Shown here piece after piece: positions 1 to 7,376 of a stretch of DNA of 64,000 nt. Every line of letters begins with the position of its first letter. The first letter of the stretch is position 1. Where the stretch lies: assembly GCF_000447795.1 (NCBI RefSeq), contig NZ_AUNI01000009.1, forward strand, positions 186,001 through 250,000, read 5' to 3'. The translations under genes were made by a program, and so were the position numbers. The DNA comes from Bacteriovorax sp. Seq25_V (lineage in GTDB: Bacteria; Bdellovibrionota; Bacteriovoracia; Bacteriovoracales; Bacteriovoracaceae). The notes below the pieces were generated by a model. The model worked only from the letters and a program-made list of their open reading frames with translations. It was not told the origin of the DNA and made no database searches.

Positions 1-138
1 AAAGTGTATAAATTATAGCAATGACCAAAAAGTTGACAGTTTTTTTACTTTTATTTCACTAATCATTTACGAGATTCAAACAATCAATTGCATAACTTCT
101 ATTAGGATAAATTCATAACAAAAACTAGGAGAAGTTAT

Positions 139-759
139 TTGAAACCAATTCTTGCTACTACTTTAATTCTGATGACAACAAGCTCTTTCGCTAATTGTGA
201 TAACCTAAAAAGCTGTGTTGAAGAAGCATCTACTTTAACTGGTGTTAGTTATATCGGTGCTGTTGATTTGAATCAAAAGAATTTTATCTCAGATAGTTTT
301 GCTCTTGATAGAGAAAATGTAGAGAAGTCAATTTCTGTGCTTTTAAATCAGCATGGATTTACAAGAATAACGGTAAATGAAAAAACAAAATTAATAATCC
401 CTGCACGTGATGTTCGCTACAACACTGTAGAGAGCATTAAATGGACCGGCGATATTCAGGATATCCCAGATCTTTCAGACTATTTCTTATTAACCTACCC
501 ATTAAAAAATCAAGAGAGCTTGCCTTATATAACTCGCGCTCTTCGACCATTCATGTCACGCTACGGTAGAATTATCGAACAGGTGACTTCTGCTACAATC
601 ATCGTACAGGATACTGGAACAAACTTAAGAAAGATCGCCGGTCTGCTCACACAATTTGACCAACCTTTTGATCAGAAAAAGGTTAGAGACATTGAAAGAC
701 GAATGAAACACACCAATAGTAAATATGAAAAAAACAAGGAGGGTGGTAGACGTAAATGA
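139..759 (+). CDS. Secreted protein with secretin-type N-terminal domains (no secretin barrel)
   Basis: The 206-residue product starts at TTG with AGGAGAAG just upstream. It has a signal peptide (about residues 1-18, ending SSFA) and two cysteines (C20, C25) shortly after it. Residues 25-105 resemble the N0 fold of secretins and TonB-dependent receptors. Residues 115-175 resemble the N1 (NolW-like) domain: the stretch around 130-170, including ALRPFMSRYG and a fairly typical closing LLTQFDQP, is what GspD and PilQ N1 domains look like. The C-terminal tail is basic (KNKEGGRRK). No secretin barrel follows; a terminator lies directly downstream. It may bind a secretin or pilotin from the periplasm. 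The fold assignment is by motif only; partner and system are unknown. No secretin gene lies nearby. Confidence 0.55.
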   Translation: MKPILATTLILMTTSSFANCDNLKSCVEEASTLTGVSYIGAVDLNQKNFISDSFALDRENVEKSISVLLNQHGFTRITVNEKTKLIIPARDVRYNTVESIKWTGDIQDIPDLSDYFLLTYPLKNQESLPYITRALRPFMSRYGRIIEQVTSATIIVQDTGTNLRKIAGLLTQFDQPFDQKKVRDIERRMKHTNSKYEKNKEGGRRK

Positions 760-803
760 AATCCTTAAATCTCAAAACCTTTGCTGAATAAAATCTTACA
801 TGG

Positions 804-829
804 AGGAGGGAGTTTATCCCTCCTTTTTT
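804..829 (+). terminator. Rho-independent terminator
   Basis: An 8-bp perfect stem AGGAGGGA/TCCCTCCT with a GTTTA loop is followed by a run of six T. It ends transcription of the secretin-like gene. There is no T-run on the opposite strand, so it should not stop the convergent trxC message. Confidence 0.85.
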
Positions 830-837
830 ATTTTAGA

Positions 838-1272
838 TTACTTATTTTGCTCCACCCAGCTTCTTAGTTGGTCATAGTTCATCGCACCTGCGATATTACC
901 AGTGATCTTCCCGTCCTTAATCATCATTGTCGCTGGAATCCCTCGAACTCCAAGGCGAGCGGCGAGATCTTGATTCTTTTCCGTATTAACTTTTAGAAAC
1001 TGAACATGCCCACCATATTCATTTGAGACCATTTGAAATGTCGGTCCATACTGCTGACAAGGTCCACACCAAGAGGCCCAGAAATCTACAATTATAGGAA
1101 TAGATGAATTTCGAACGATCTTATCAAATTCTTCTGTTGTGACGTCTTGAACAAGGTCATGAAAGGCCAGCGGGGTTTTACATTTTCCACAGATTGGCTG
1201 CTTTTTTACATCTGAAGCTTCAATTTTATTAAGTGCATGGCAGGAAGGACAACTTCCAAGGATTTTTTTCAT
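838..1272 (-). CDS. trxC: Thioredoxin 2 (zinc-ribbon thioredoxin)
   Basis: This is a thiol-disulfide reductase of the cytoplasm. The product has an N-terminal zinc ribbon (CPSC at residues 8-11 and CGKC at 28-31) followed by a thioredoxin fold with active site WCGPC at residues 68-72 and the cis-proline segment RGIPATMM. This two-part layout is the hallmark of TrxC. A longer reading begins four codons upstream, but those codons (ATGGAGGTATTT) contain the ribosome binding site GGAGGT, so I place the start at the internal ATG. It lies 52 bases after purA and is probably the last gene of a serA-purA-trxC transcript. TrxC proteins of other bacteria are often oxidative-stress responsive; no such site is evident here. 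Confidence 0.93.
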   Translation of the reverse strand: MKKILGSCPSCHALNKIEASDVKKQPICGKCKTPLAFHDLVQDVTTEEFDKIVRNSSIPIIVDFWASWCGPCQQYGPTFQMVSNEYGGHVQFLKVNTEKNQDLAARLGVRGIPATMMIKDGKITGNIAGAMNYDQLRSWVEQNK

Positions 1273-1324
1273 AAATACCTCCATAGATTAATATGGAGGC
1301 ATTATAAATTTTGTAAAGGTCTGC

Positions 1325-2593
1325 TTAGAAATATTCTTTTAAAAATTTAATCTGGCTTCTCTCTGGACCAAAAGCAAGGATTCCTACAGGGATTCCAAGA
1401 GTTTGTTCAATCAGAGCGATATAGTCTTTAACTTCCGTCGATAACTTACCAGAGAAATCATCCGTGAATGGCTTTAGCTCTTTATATACGGGTTCAACTT
1501 TTGAAAGATCAATTCCAGGATACGCACAATCAATTTCTTTTCCTTCATATTTGTAGCTTGTACAAACCTTAAGAACATCAACTTCGCTTAGGATATCGAG
1601 CTTTGTTAGCGCAATGCTGGTAAGAGCAGAACACTTCACAGAATATTTAAGAAGAGGAAGGTCTAGCCATCCACATCTTCTCTTTCTTCCTGTTGTTGCT
1701 CCGAACTCGTGACCGATAGTTTGGATTTTTTCACCAACGTCGTCAAAAAGTTCAGTTGGGAAAGGTCCTTCTCCAACTCTTGTCGTATATGCTTTTGTGA
1801 TCCCTAAAACTTCTTCTACTTTACCTGCAGGCATTCCTGCTCCAGTGAAGATTCCACCGTAAGATGTACTTGAAGAAGTTACAAAAGGGTATGAACCATA
1901 GTCAATGTCTAGAAGAACACCTTGTGCACCTTCGAAAAGAATTTTCTTTCCTTCTGTCACACACTTATCAAGGTAGCTAAATGTATCAGCAACAAATGGA
2001 GCAAGGGACTTTCCTAGTTCAAAAAGTCTTGCTGCTTCTTCTTTTGCAGAAGGATATTCACATTGATAAAGATTTTTAAAAAGAGCTTCTTTTTCAATAA
2101 GATTTGCAGAAAGTTTTTGCTCAAGTACTTCAAGATTTAAAAGATCACGAACCTTAATTGCTTTACGGCTAATTTTATCTTCGTAAGCAGGTCCAATTCC
2201 TTTTCCTGTCGTTCCAATTTTTACTGGCCCTTTGGCTTCTCTCTGTCCATCAAGGAGCTTGTTATAGTGAGTGATAACTGTTGTGTTTGCAGAGATCATA
2301 AGATTACTTGAAGTAACCTTGATTCCAGAGGCTTCAACATTTTTTAACTCATCTAAAAAAGCACCCGGATCAAGAACCACACCGTGTCCAACAACTGAAG
2401 TACAGTGAGAGTGAAGAATTCCTGATGGGATAAGGTGAAGAACGATCTTCTTGTCACCAACAATGATCGTATGTCCAGCGTTGTTACCTCCTTGGTAACG
2501 AACAACAACATCACACTTAAGGCCTAGAAGGTCAGTGATTTTTCCTTTTCCTTCATCTCCCCATTGAGAGCCAATAATCGCCAGAGATTTCAT
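1325..2593 (-). CDS. purA: Adenylosuccinate synthetase
   Basis: PurA condenses IMP and aspartate with GTP to adenylosuccinate, the first committed step to AMP. The 422-residue protein has the family length. The N-terminus carries GSQWGDEGKGK, the GTP/IMP binding loop with the catalytic Asp, followed by NNAGHT and GTTGKGIGPAYEDK, and GRKRRCGWLD towards the C-terminal half. All are diagnostic. The start codon overlaps the serA stop by one base (TAATG), so the two are translationally coupled. No truncation or unusual residues were seen. Confidence 0.97.
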   Translation of the reverse strand: MKSLAIIGSQWGDEGKGKITDLLGLKCDVVVRYQGGNNAGHTIIVGDKKIVLHLIPSGILHSHCTSVVGHGVVLDPGAFLDELKNVEASGIKVTSSNLMISANTTVITHYNKLLDGQREAKGPVKIGTTGKGIGPAYEDKISRKAIKVRDLLNLEVLEQKLSANLIEKEALFKNLYQCEYPSAKEEAARLFELGKSLAPFVADTFSYLDKCVTEGKKILFEGAQGVLLDIDYGSYPFVTSSSTSYGGIFTGAGMPAGKVEEVLGITKAYTTRVGEGPFPTELFDDVGEKIQTIGHEFGATTGRKRRCGWLDLPLLKYSVKCSALTSIALTKLDILSEVDVLKVCTSYKYEGKEIDCAYPGIDLSKVEPVYKELKPFTDDFSGKLSTEVKDYIALIEQTLGIPVGILAFGPERSQIKFLKEYF

Positions 2594-3540
2594 TACGCTT
2601 TTACCTGATTAACGATATTGTTATTACCAAAGTATTCTCTGATTTGTGCAACGGCCATTTGACCTACTCTTAGTTGAGCTTCTTCTGTCGCTGCTCCTAA
2701 GTGTGGAGTCATCACAAGATTTGGGAGCTCTTTTAATTTATTGTCCGCAGGAAGTGGTTCTGCAGAGAAAACATCAAATCCGGCTGCTCTAAACTTCTTA
2801 CTTGAAAGTGCAGCGTAAAGATCTTCTTCATTAACGATTCCACCACGAGAAGCATTAATAAGAATTGCATCAGCTTTCATAAGATTGAAAAGTTTTGCGT
2901 TAACAAGCCCACGAGTTGCATCCATTAGAGGAGTATGCAGTGTAATGATGTCACAGCTTTCAAAAATTTCTTCAAGCGTTGCTGCTTTGGAAACATATGG
3001 AAGATCACTCTTTTCAAAGAATGGATCAAATACTTTAACTTCAGGGTCAAAACCTGCAAGTCTCTTTGCTACAATTTGTCCAATCTTTCCAAAACCAACG
3101 ATACCAACTTTCTTATTTGCTAGTTCGTTTCCTGTGAAAGAAGCCTTATCCCATGCACCAGTTTTCATTGAGGCATCTGCTGCCGCAGTTTTTCTTAGAA
3201 CTGTCATCATAAGAGCAATTGCGTGCTCTGCTGCTGAGTTATTATTTGCACCAGGAGTGTTTTCAACTACAACATCGAATTCAGCACATGCTTTCTTGTC
3301 GATATTATCTGTACCTTCACCTGCTCTGATAACAAGGTTAAGATTTGGTGCTAATTCAAGATATTCTTTAGTTACTGTAGTTGCTGATCTGATGATGAGT
3401 GCGTTAGCTTTAGGGAGGAGTTCTTTTAATTCTTCTTGAGTTATTTTTGCTTTTGGGTGGACTTCGAGGTTTGTTTCAGCTTGTAATGCTTCAAAAACTT
3501 CTTTGTCCATACCGTCACAAACGACGATAAATGGTTTCAT
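2593..3540 (-). CDS. serA: D-3-phosphoglycerate dehydrogenase, short form
   Basis: This is an NAD-dependent D-2-hydroxyacid dehydrogenase, most likely oxidising 3-phosphoglycerate in serine synthesis. At 315 residues it is the short form without the C-terminal ACT regulatory domain. Visible motifs are RAGEGTDNID (catalytic Arg region), the nucleotide-binding GFGKIGQIVAKRL, NASRGGIVNEEDL, and PHLGAATEEAQ with the catalytic His. It starts at ATG after the strong site AGGAGG and heads the serA-purA-trxC run. Lack of the ACT domain suggests no serine feedback through that domain. Other family substrates (for example other 2-hydroxyacids) cannot be excluded from sequence alone. Confidence 0.88.
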   Translation of the reverse strand: MKPFIVVCDGMDKEVFEALQAETNLEVHPKAKITQEELKELLPKANALIIRSATTVTKEYLELAPNLNLVIRAGEGTDNIDKKACAEFDVVVENTPGANNNSAAEHAIALMMTVLRKTAAADASMKTGAWDKASFTGNELANKKVGIVGFGKIGQIVAKRLAGFDPEVKVFDPFFEKSDLPYVSKAATLEEIFESCDIITLHTPLMDATRGLVNAKLFNLMKADAILINASRGGIVNEEDLYAALSSKKFRAAGFDVFSAEPLPADNKLKELPNLVMTPHLGAATEEAQLRVGQMAVAQIREYFGNNNIVNQVKA

Positions 3541-3579
3541 ATGGCCTCCTAAGACTAGTTGTTTTAAAATGACGTTGAA

Positions 3580-3609
3580 ATTATAGAATGAATACAGGGA
3601 GACTGTAAC
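3580..3609 (-). promoter_or_regulatory. Likely sigma-70 promoter of serA-purA-trxC
   Basis: Read on the minus strand, GTTACA (3604-3609) and a perfect TATAAT (3580-3585) are separated by 18 bases. The transcript would start about 30 bases before the serA ATG. The -35 box abuts the GTG start of the divergent gene, so the two genes share a very short control region. Confidence 0.5.
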
Positions 3610-4254
3610 GTGGAAAATCAGAATTTTTTATCTTTTTTTGGTCAGAACCAGAGCTATTTCGTACGTCAGGTGAAAGAGTGGGGGGAGATTCTGACAGGGT
3701 TTGAAACGAAGAATAAATATCAAATATTGGATGCTAATAACCAACCTATTGGATTTTGTGCTGAGCAGGGTAGCGGGTTCTGGGCATTTATTAAGCGTAG
3801 CTTTCTTCGTGCTCATCGTCCGCTGACAATTCATGTCTTTGATAGGGAAGGAAATAAGATTCTAGAGCTTGATAGGCCGTATTATTGGTTCTTCTCTTCT
3901 ATGTACGTAAAAGATGCGAATGGCAAAAATCTTGGTCATATCGAACAAAAATTTGCGATTTTTAGAAAGAGATATGAACTTCTTGATCATGCTCATAAAG
4001 TATTTGCACGTATTGATTCTGGATTTTTTAAATTCTTTTCTTTTGAAATTTTTAATAATGGTGACAAGAGTATTGGACTTATCTCAAAGAAGTGGGGTGG
4101 TATTTTTAAGGAGATATTCACCGATTCTGATACTTTTGGAGTTCAGCTTACTACTGATTTATCACCGGAGCAAAAGGCGATTATCTTTGCAAATGCACTG
4201 AGTATCGATTTTGATTATTTTGAAGAAAATGCAAATAGAGATGGAATTTTCTAA
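3610..4254 (+). CDS. Phospholipid scramblase-related protein
   Basis: The 214-residue product resembles the scramblase/LURP-one fold found in many bacteria: a run of beta-strands with the pattern YQILDANNQPIGFCAEQ, RPLTIHVFDREGNKILELD, YVKDANGKNLGHIEQ, and RYELLDHAHKVFARID. There is no signal peptide and no transmembrane helix, so it should be cytoplasmic or peripheral. The GTG start has AGGGAG seven bases upstream. The role of bacterial members is not known; the family name does not imply lipid scrambling activity here. It is a single gene between divergent serA and convergent feoB. Confidence 0.7.
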   Translation: MENQNFLSFFGQNQSYFVRQVKEWGEILTGFETKNKYQILDANNQPIGFCAEQGSGFWAFIKRSFLRAHRPLTIHVFDREGNKILELDRPYYWFFSSMYVKDANGKNLGHIEQKFAIFRKRYELLDHAHKVFARIDSGFFKFFSFEIFNNGDKSIGLISKKWGGIFKEIFTDSDTFGVQLTTDLSPEQKAIIFANALSIDFDYFEENANRDGIF

Positions 4255-4280
4255 AAAAAAGGGCGATCTGGTCGCCCTTC
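4252..4280 (-). terminator. Bidirectional terminator after feoB
   Basis: The stem GGGCGA/TCGCCC with a five-base loop lies between the convergent scramblase-like gene and feoB. On the minus strand it is followed by eight T, so it is strongest for feoB. On the plus strand only TTCAATTT follows. It begins at the stop codon of the plus-strand gene. Confidence 0.8.
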
Positions 4281-4283
4281 AAT

Positions 4284-6257
4284 TTAAATTAGTAATCTGT
4301 AAGTGACAAATGCCCCACCATAAGCCAGTAGTGTCATATAACCAAACATATAGGCAACATACTTCCAGCTATCAGTTTCTCTTTTAACGATACCGAGAGT
4401 TGAGATACATTGCATAGCAAATGCAAAGAATACAAGTAGTGACCAAGCTACTGCGATATTGTAAACAGGAAGACCTGTTTCAGGATTTATCTCAGACTTC
4501 ATTCTATCCTTAAGAGAGTCAGACTCTTCATCAACATCACCTAGAGCGTAAATAGTTCCAAGTGTTGATACAAAAAGTTCTCTTGCTCCCATTGCTACGA
4601 TAATCCCAACACCCATTTTCCAGTTGTACCCAAGAGGTGCAATTACTGGTTCAATAGTTTTTCCCATGCGACCAATTGTTGAGTACTCAAGTGATATTGC
4701 TGCAACTTCAGCATCCGTTTTCCCTTCAAGCTGTTCTGGTGCTGGCTTTGGAAAAGTAGAAAGAACCCAAATAACCATAGAAAGTACAAGAATAATTGTT
4801 CCGGCTTTCTTTAAAAATACTTTCCCCTTCAAGTACATTGCTTTAAATGCAATCTTAAGAGATGGAAGTTGATAAAGTGGAAGCTCGATAATAAATGACT
4901 GAGTCTTTCCTTTGAAAAAAGATAGTCTAAAAATTTTAGCAATAATAAGAGCTGTTATACTTCCTAAGAAATAAAGGAAGAAAAATGCAAGAGCTTGTGA
5001 ATTGAAAATTCCAAAAATAGTTGTGCTTGGAATAAATGTACCAATAAGTAGAACATAGACAGGAAGTCTTGCACTACAAGTGATTAATGGGATTACCATT
5101 AGTGTGGCCATTCTTTCACGCTTATCTGCAATTGTTCTCGTTGCCATAATTGCAGGAACTGAGCAAGCAAAACCAGACATGAACGGAAGAAATGCTTTCC
5201 CGTTTAATCCAAACACTGACATTAATTTGTCAGTAATAATTGAAGCGCGAGATATATATCCACTTTGTTCAAGTAAACTTAATAGGAAAAAGAGGATAAC
5301 AATCTGTGGAAGGAAGATTATAACTCCACCAACCCCAGCGATAACACCATCAACGATGAAGCTATTAAGTTGACCTTCAGGAATAAGGGCTCCAATATAT
5401 TCACCAAAACTTCCAACACTTCCATCAATAAAGTCCATGAATGGGGTAGAGAAAGTGTAGATAGAATGGAAGATCATGTAAAAGATCGCTAAGAAAATAA
5501 ATCCACCAAGATATGGGTGTAGTACAAAATTATCAATCTTATTTGATAAAACGATTTTGTCTTTTCCTTCTCCAACAGCGTAAGATGCTTTTAAGTCTCT
5601 TGCTTGTCTTTGAAATTTTTCAATGAAGTTTAAAGAATTTACTTCGTTACTGATGTCAACAGAACCAACTTCGTTAAAAGCAATATTGAAAGGATTATAT
5701 TCAATTGCATCTTCATTAAAGATAATCTTCTTTTTCGGAAGAAGGCTCTCGTCTCCAGTGTTGTCACGAATGAACTTATCAAGGGCCTTGATATCACCTT
5801 TGTATGCACTCGTTATAATAAATGGCACACCAAGATTCTTTCCGATTCCTTCTAGGTCAAAGTGTTTAGCTTGAGCGAGGTCGGACTTGTTGAAAATAAT
5901 TCTTATCTTATCTTCAAATAATTCCTTAAGTCCTAGTGCTACAGAAAGAGATGAATCCATTCTTGAAGCATCAACAACAACAAAAATTTCAGAATATTCG
6001 CTAACCTGATTATTTTTTCCAAGGATTGTAGAAACAGTAACAGACTCGTCAATTGATGAAGGAACTAGCGAGTAGATACCTGGTAAATCAACGATAGTAA
6101 TTTGTTTTTCATTTTCTTTGTTTGATTTTAGACCTGCAAGTGCAGTATCAACAGTGATCCCGTAGTAGTTTGCTACTTTGCGGTTTGATCCCGACAGTAC
6201 GTTAAATAGCGCCGTCTTCCCAGAGTTTGGTGGACCGATAACTAAAACTTTTTTCAT
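4284..6257 (-). CDS. feoB: Ferrous iron transport protein B
   Basis: FeoB is the inner-membrane ferrous iron permease. The 657-residue protein opens with a G domain: GPPNSGKTALFN (G1), the YGITVD region (G2), DLPGIYSL (G3) and NKSD (G4). A short linker domain is followed by two gate/nucleoside-recognition modules (FACSVPAIMATRTI and later MGARELFVSTLGT) within about eight to ten membrane helices. Length and order match the family; the small cytosolic C-terminal cysteine domain of some homologues is absent. It begins three bases after feoA stops, so the two are co-translated. A strong terminator follows. Confidence 0.96.
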   Translation of the reverse strand: MKKVLVIGPPNSGKTALFNVLSGSNRKVANYYGITVDTALAGLKSNKENEKQITIVDLPGIYSLVPSSIDESVTVSTILGKNNQVSEYSEIFVVVDASRMDSSLSVALGLKELFEDKIRIIFNKSDLAQAKHFDLEGIGKNLGVPFIITSAYKGDIKALDKFIRDNTGDESLLPKKKIIFNEDAIEYNPFNIAFNEVGSVDISNEVNSLNFIEKFQRQARDLKASYAVGEGKDKIVLSNKIDNFVLHPYLGGFIFLAIFYMIFHSIYTFSTPFMDFIDGSVGSFGEYIGALIPEGQLNSFIVDGVIAGVGGVIIFLPQIVILFFLLSLLEQSGYISRASIITDKLMSVFGLNGKAFLPFMSGFACSVPAIMATRTIADKRERMATLMVIPLITCSARLPVYVLLIGTFIPSTTIFGIFNSQALAFFFLYFLGSITALIIAKIFRLSFFKGKTQSFIIELPLYQLPSLKIAFKAMYLKGKVFLKKAGTIILVLSMVIWVLSTFPKPAPEQLEGKTDAEVAAISLEYSTIGRMGKTIEPVIAPLGYNWKMGVGIIVAMGARELFVSTLGTIYALGDVDEESDSLKDRMKSEINPETGLPVYNIAVAWSLLVFFAFAMQCISTLGIVKRETDSWKYVAYMFGYMTLLAYGGAFVTYRLLI

Positions 6258-6260
6258 TTC

Positions 6261-6494
6261 TTATCCTATAATTTCAACATTAATAAGTGCAGCTTCTGCG
6301 ATTCTCATGGCAACAGTTTCACCATCTGTAAGACGAATTGTAAGAGGTGAACCAAGAAAAGATTCACTAACAAGATCAATTGTGTCCCCTGGTAGAATAC
6401 CTAGACCAATCATCATTGATTTCGAAAGAAGGTTTTCATTGAATGAATGAACCTTTGCTTTTGAGCCTTTTTTGACTAGAGATAGTATTGTCAT
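6261..6494 (-). CDS. feoA: Ferrous iron transport protein A
   Basis: FeoA is a small cytoplasmic SH3-like protein that acts with the FeoB G domain. The 77 residues show the family pattern, including MMIGLGILPGDTIDLV, LGSPLTIRLTDGETVAMR and an isoleucine/valine-rich C-terminus. It has GAGG at the ribosome binding site. The 102-base upstream region carries two perfect palindromes that are good candidates for metal- or oxygen-responsive control of feoAB. Confidence 0.93.
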   Translation of the reverse strand: MTILSLVKKGSKAKVHSFNENLLSKSMMIGLGILPGDTIDLVSESFLGSPLTIRLTDGETVAMRIAEAALINVEIIG

Positions 6495-6522
6495 ATATTC
6501 CTCGTTTTAAGAAAAAACATTG

Positions 6523-6542
6523 ATGTATAAGAACTTATACAT
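6523..6542. promoter_or_regulatory. Perfect 20-base palindrome upstream of feoAB
   Basis: ATGTATAAG-AA-CTTATACAT is a perfect 9-bp inverted repeat with a 2-base centre, 29 bases before the feoA ATG. On the minus strand a possible promoter, TTGTTT-17 bases-TATAAG, would place the -10 box inside the palindrome, which suits a repressor site. It is not a textbook Fur box; Fur, another metal regulator or a redox regulator are all possible. Confidence 0.6.
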
Positions 6543-6566
6543 TAGTTTTAATAGTCAAACAAGTCT

Positions 6567-6580
6567 ATGACATATGTCAT
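6567..6580. promoter_or_regulatory. Second perfect palindrome upstream of feoAB
   Basis: ATGACATATGTCAT is a perfect 14-base palindrome. It lies 16 bases after the stop of the deaminase gene and 24 bases upstream of the first feoA palindrome, about 73 bases before the feoA start. The position suits an activator site or a second repressor site for feoAB. The binding protein is unknown. Confidence 0.45.
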
Positions 6581-6596
6581 TTTTACTTTAGTTAAG

Positions 6597-7133
6597 CTAC
6601 TGATTTGAAAGGGCTTCGGAGAAATGCTCAGTAAGTTTCTCAATAATTTCTGAACCTAGTTCGAGTTTTCTGGTCTTTATACCAGTCAGTTCGAAGATTT
6701 TCTTTGAGATTCGATTTGATTCTGTGCCTTCGTGCTTATCTTGAAGATATATAATCTCACTTACTTTTGATGAGGCCAAAAGTTTTGCACATTCGTGGCA
6801 TGGAAATAATGTGACGTAACACTTTGCATTTGAAAGGTTGTTTGTTGTGTGGAGAATTGCATTTGCTTCTGCGTGAACTACGTAACCATATTTTTGAAAC
6901 TCAAGAGAAGCGGTCTTGTCCTTACCCCATGGGAGCTTCGTTTCATCAATACCAGCAACAAAACCATTATAGCCGAAAGTAATTTGGTGGTTATTTTGAT
7001 CAACGAAAACACAACCAACTTTAGTTGCAGGATCTTTACTTTTAAAGCTAGCCATTATGGCCTGGAGCATAAAGTACTCGTCCCAGTTAATAGCGCTTTT
7101 AACATCGATGAAGTTGATATGATTATTTTCCAT
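6597..7133 (-). CDS. dCMP/cytidine deaminase family protein (ComEB-like)
   Basis: This is a zinc-dependent deaminase of the dCMP deaminase family, 178 residues. The zinc ligands and catalytic Glu are in HAEANAIL and PCHECAKLL, and the N-terminal DPATKVGCVFVD and GYNGFVAGI match the substrate-binding part of dCMP deaminases. The likely reaction is dCMP to dUMP for dTTP synthesis. It precedes feoAB on the same strand, but the palindromes in the 102-base gap suggest separate control. ATG with a poor ribosome binding site; the chosen start has no better alternative nearby. ComEB is the usual name in Gram-positives, so I give no symbol. Confidence 0.88.
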   Translation of the reverse strand: MENNHINFIDVKSAINWDEYFMLQAIMASFKSKDPATKVGCVFVDQNNHQITFGYNGFVAGIDETKLPWGKDKTASLEFQKYGYVVHAEANAILHTTNNLSNAKCYVTLFPCHECAKLLASSKVSEIIYLQDKHEGTESNRISKKIFELTGIKTRKLELGSEIIEKLTEHFSEALSNQ

Positions 7134-7301
7134 GGGCTAAAGATAGGAGAAAAGTTGTCAGTTTGTCACAGATTTTTTGCAGTAAATATAGATTAAATTT
7201 AACAGTGTGAATATCTCTTAATATTCTATTCTTTGTTCACATATGAACTCTTCCATTATTTCAGCCGTTTAAGATCATTACTTAAATTTACTTTTTTTTT
7301 A

Positions 7302-7328
7302 TAAATAAGTTCTTAATAAAGTCGATAA
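7302..7328 (+). promoter_or_regulatory. Sigma-28 (FliA) type promoter of the chemoreceptor gene
   Basis: TAAA (7302-7305), exactly 15 bases, then GTCGATAA (7321-7328) matches the flagellar sigma factor consensus TAAA-N15-GCCGATAA with one mismatch. It sits 48 bases before the ATG of a chemoreceptor gene, a typical class of FliA target. The same window encodes FliA. The surrounding AAAGTCG/CGACTTT inverted repeat (7318-7349) may be incidental. Confidence 0.65.
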
Positions 7329-7376
7329 AATAAGCAAGTTAACGACTTTAAAAAAAGAAATTGAAAAGGAAGCTGT

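Noticed and set aside
33-63. TTGACA promoter upstream of the first gene
   Set aside because: A perfect -35 box exists, but the only -10-like sequence (ACTAAT) is 19 bases away; too weak to list.
2885-3439. 184-codon open frame antisense to serA
   Set aside because: It is a shadow of the conserved serA frame; the product shows no family motif.
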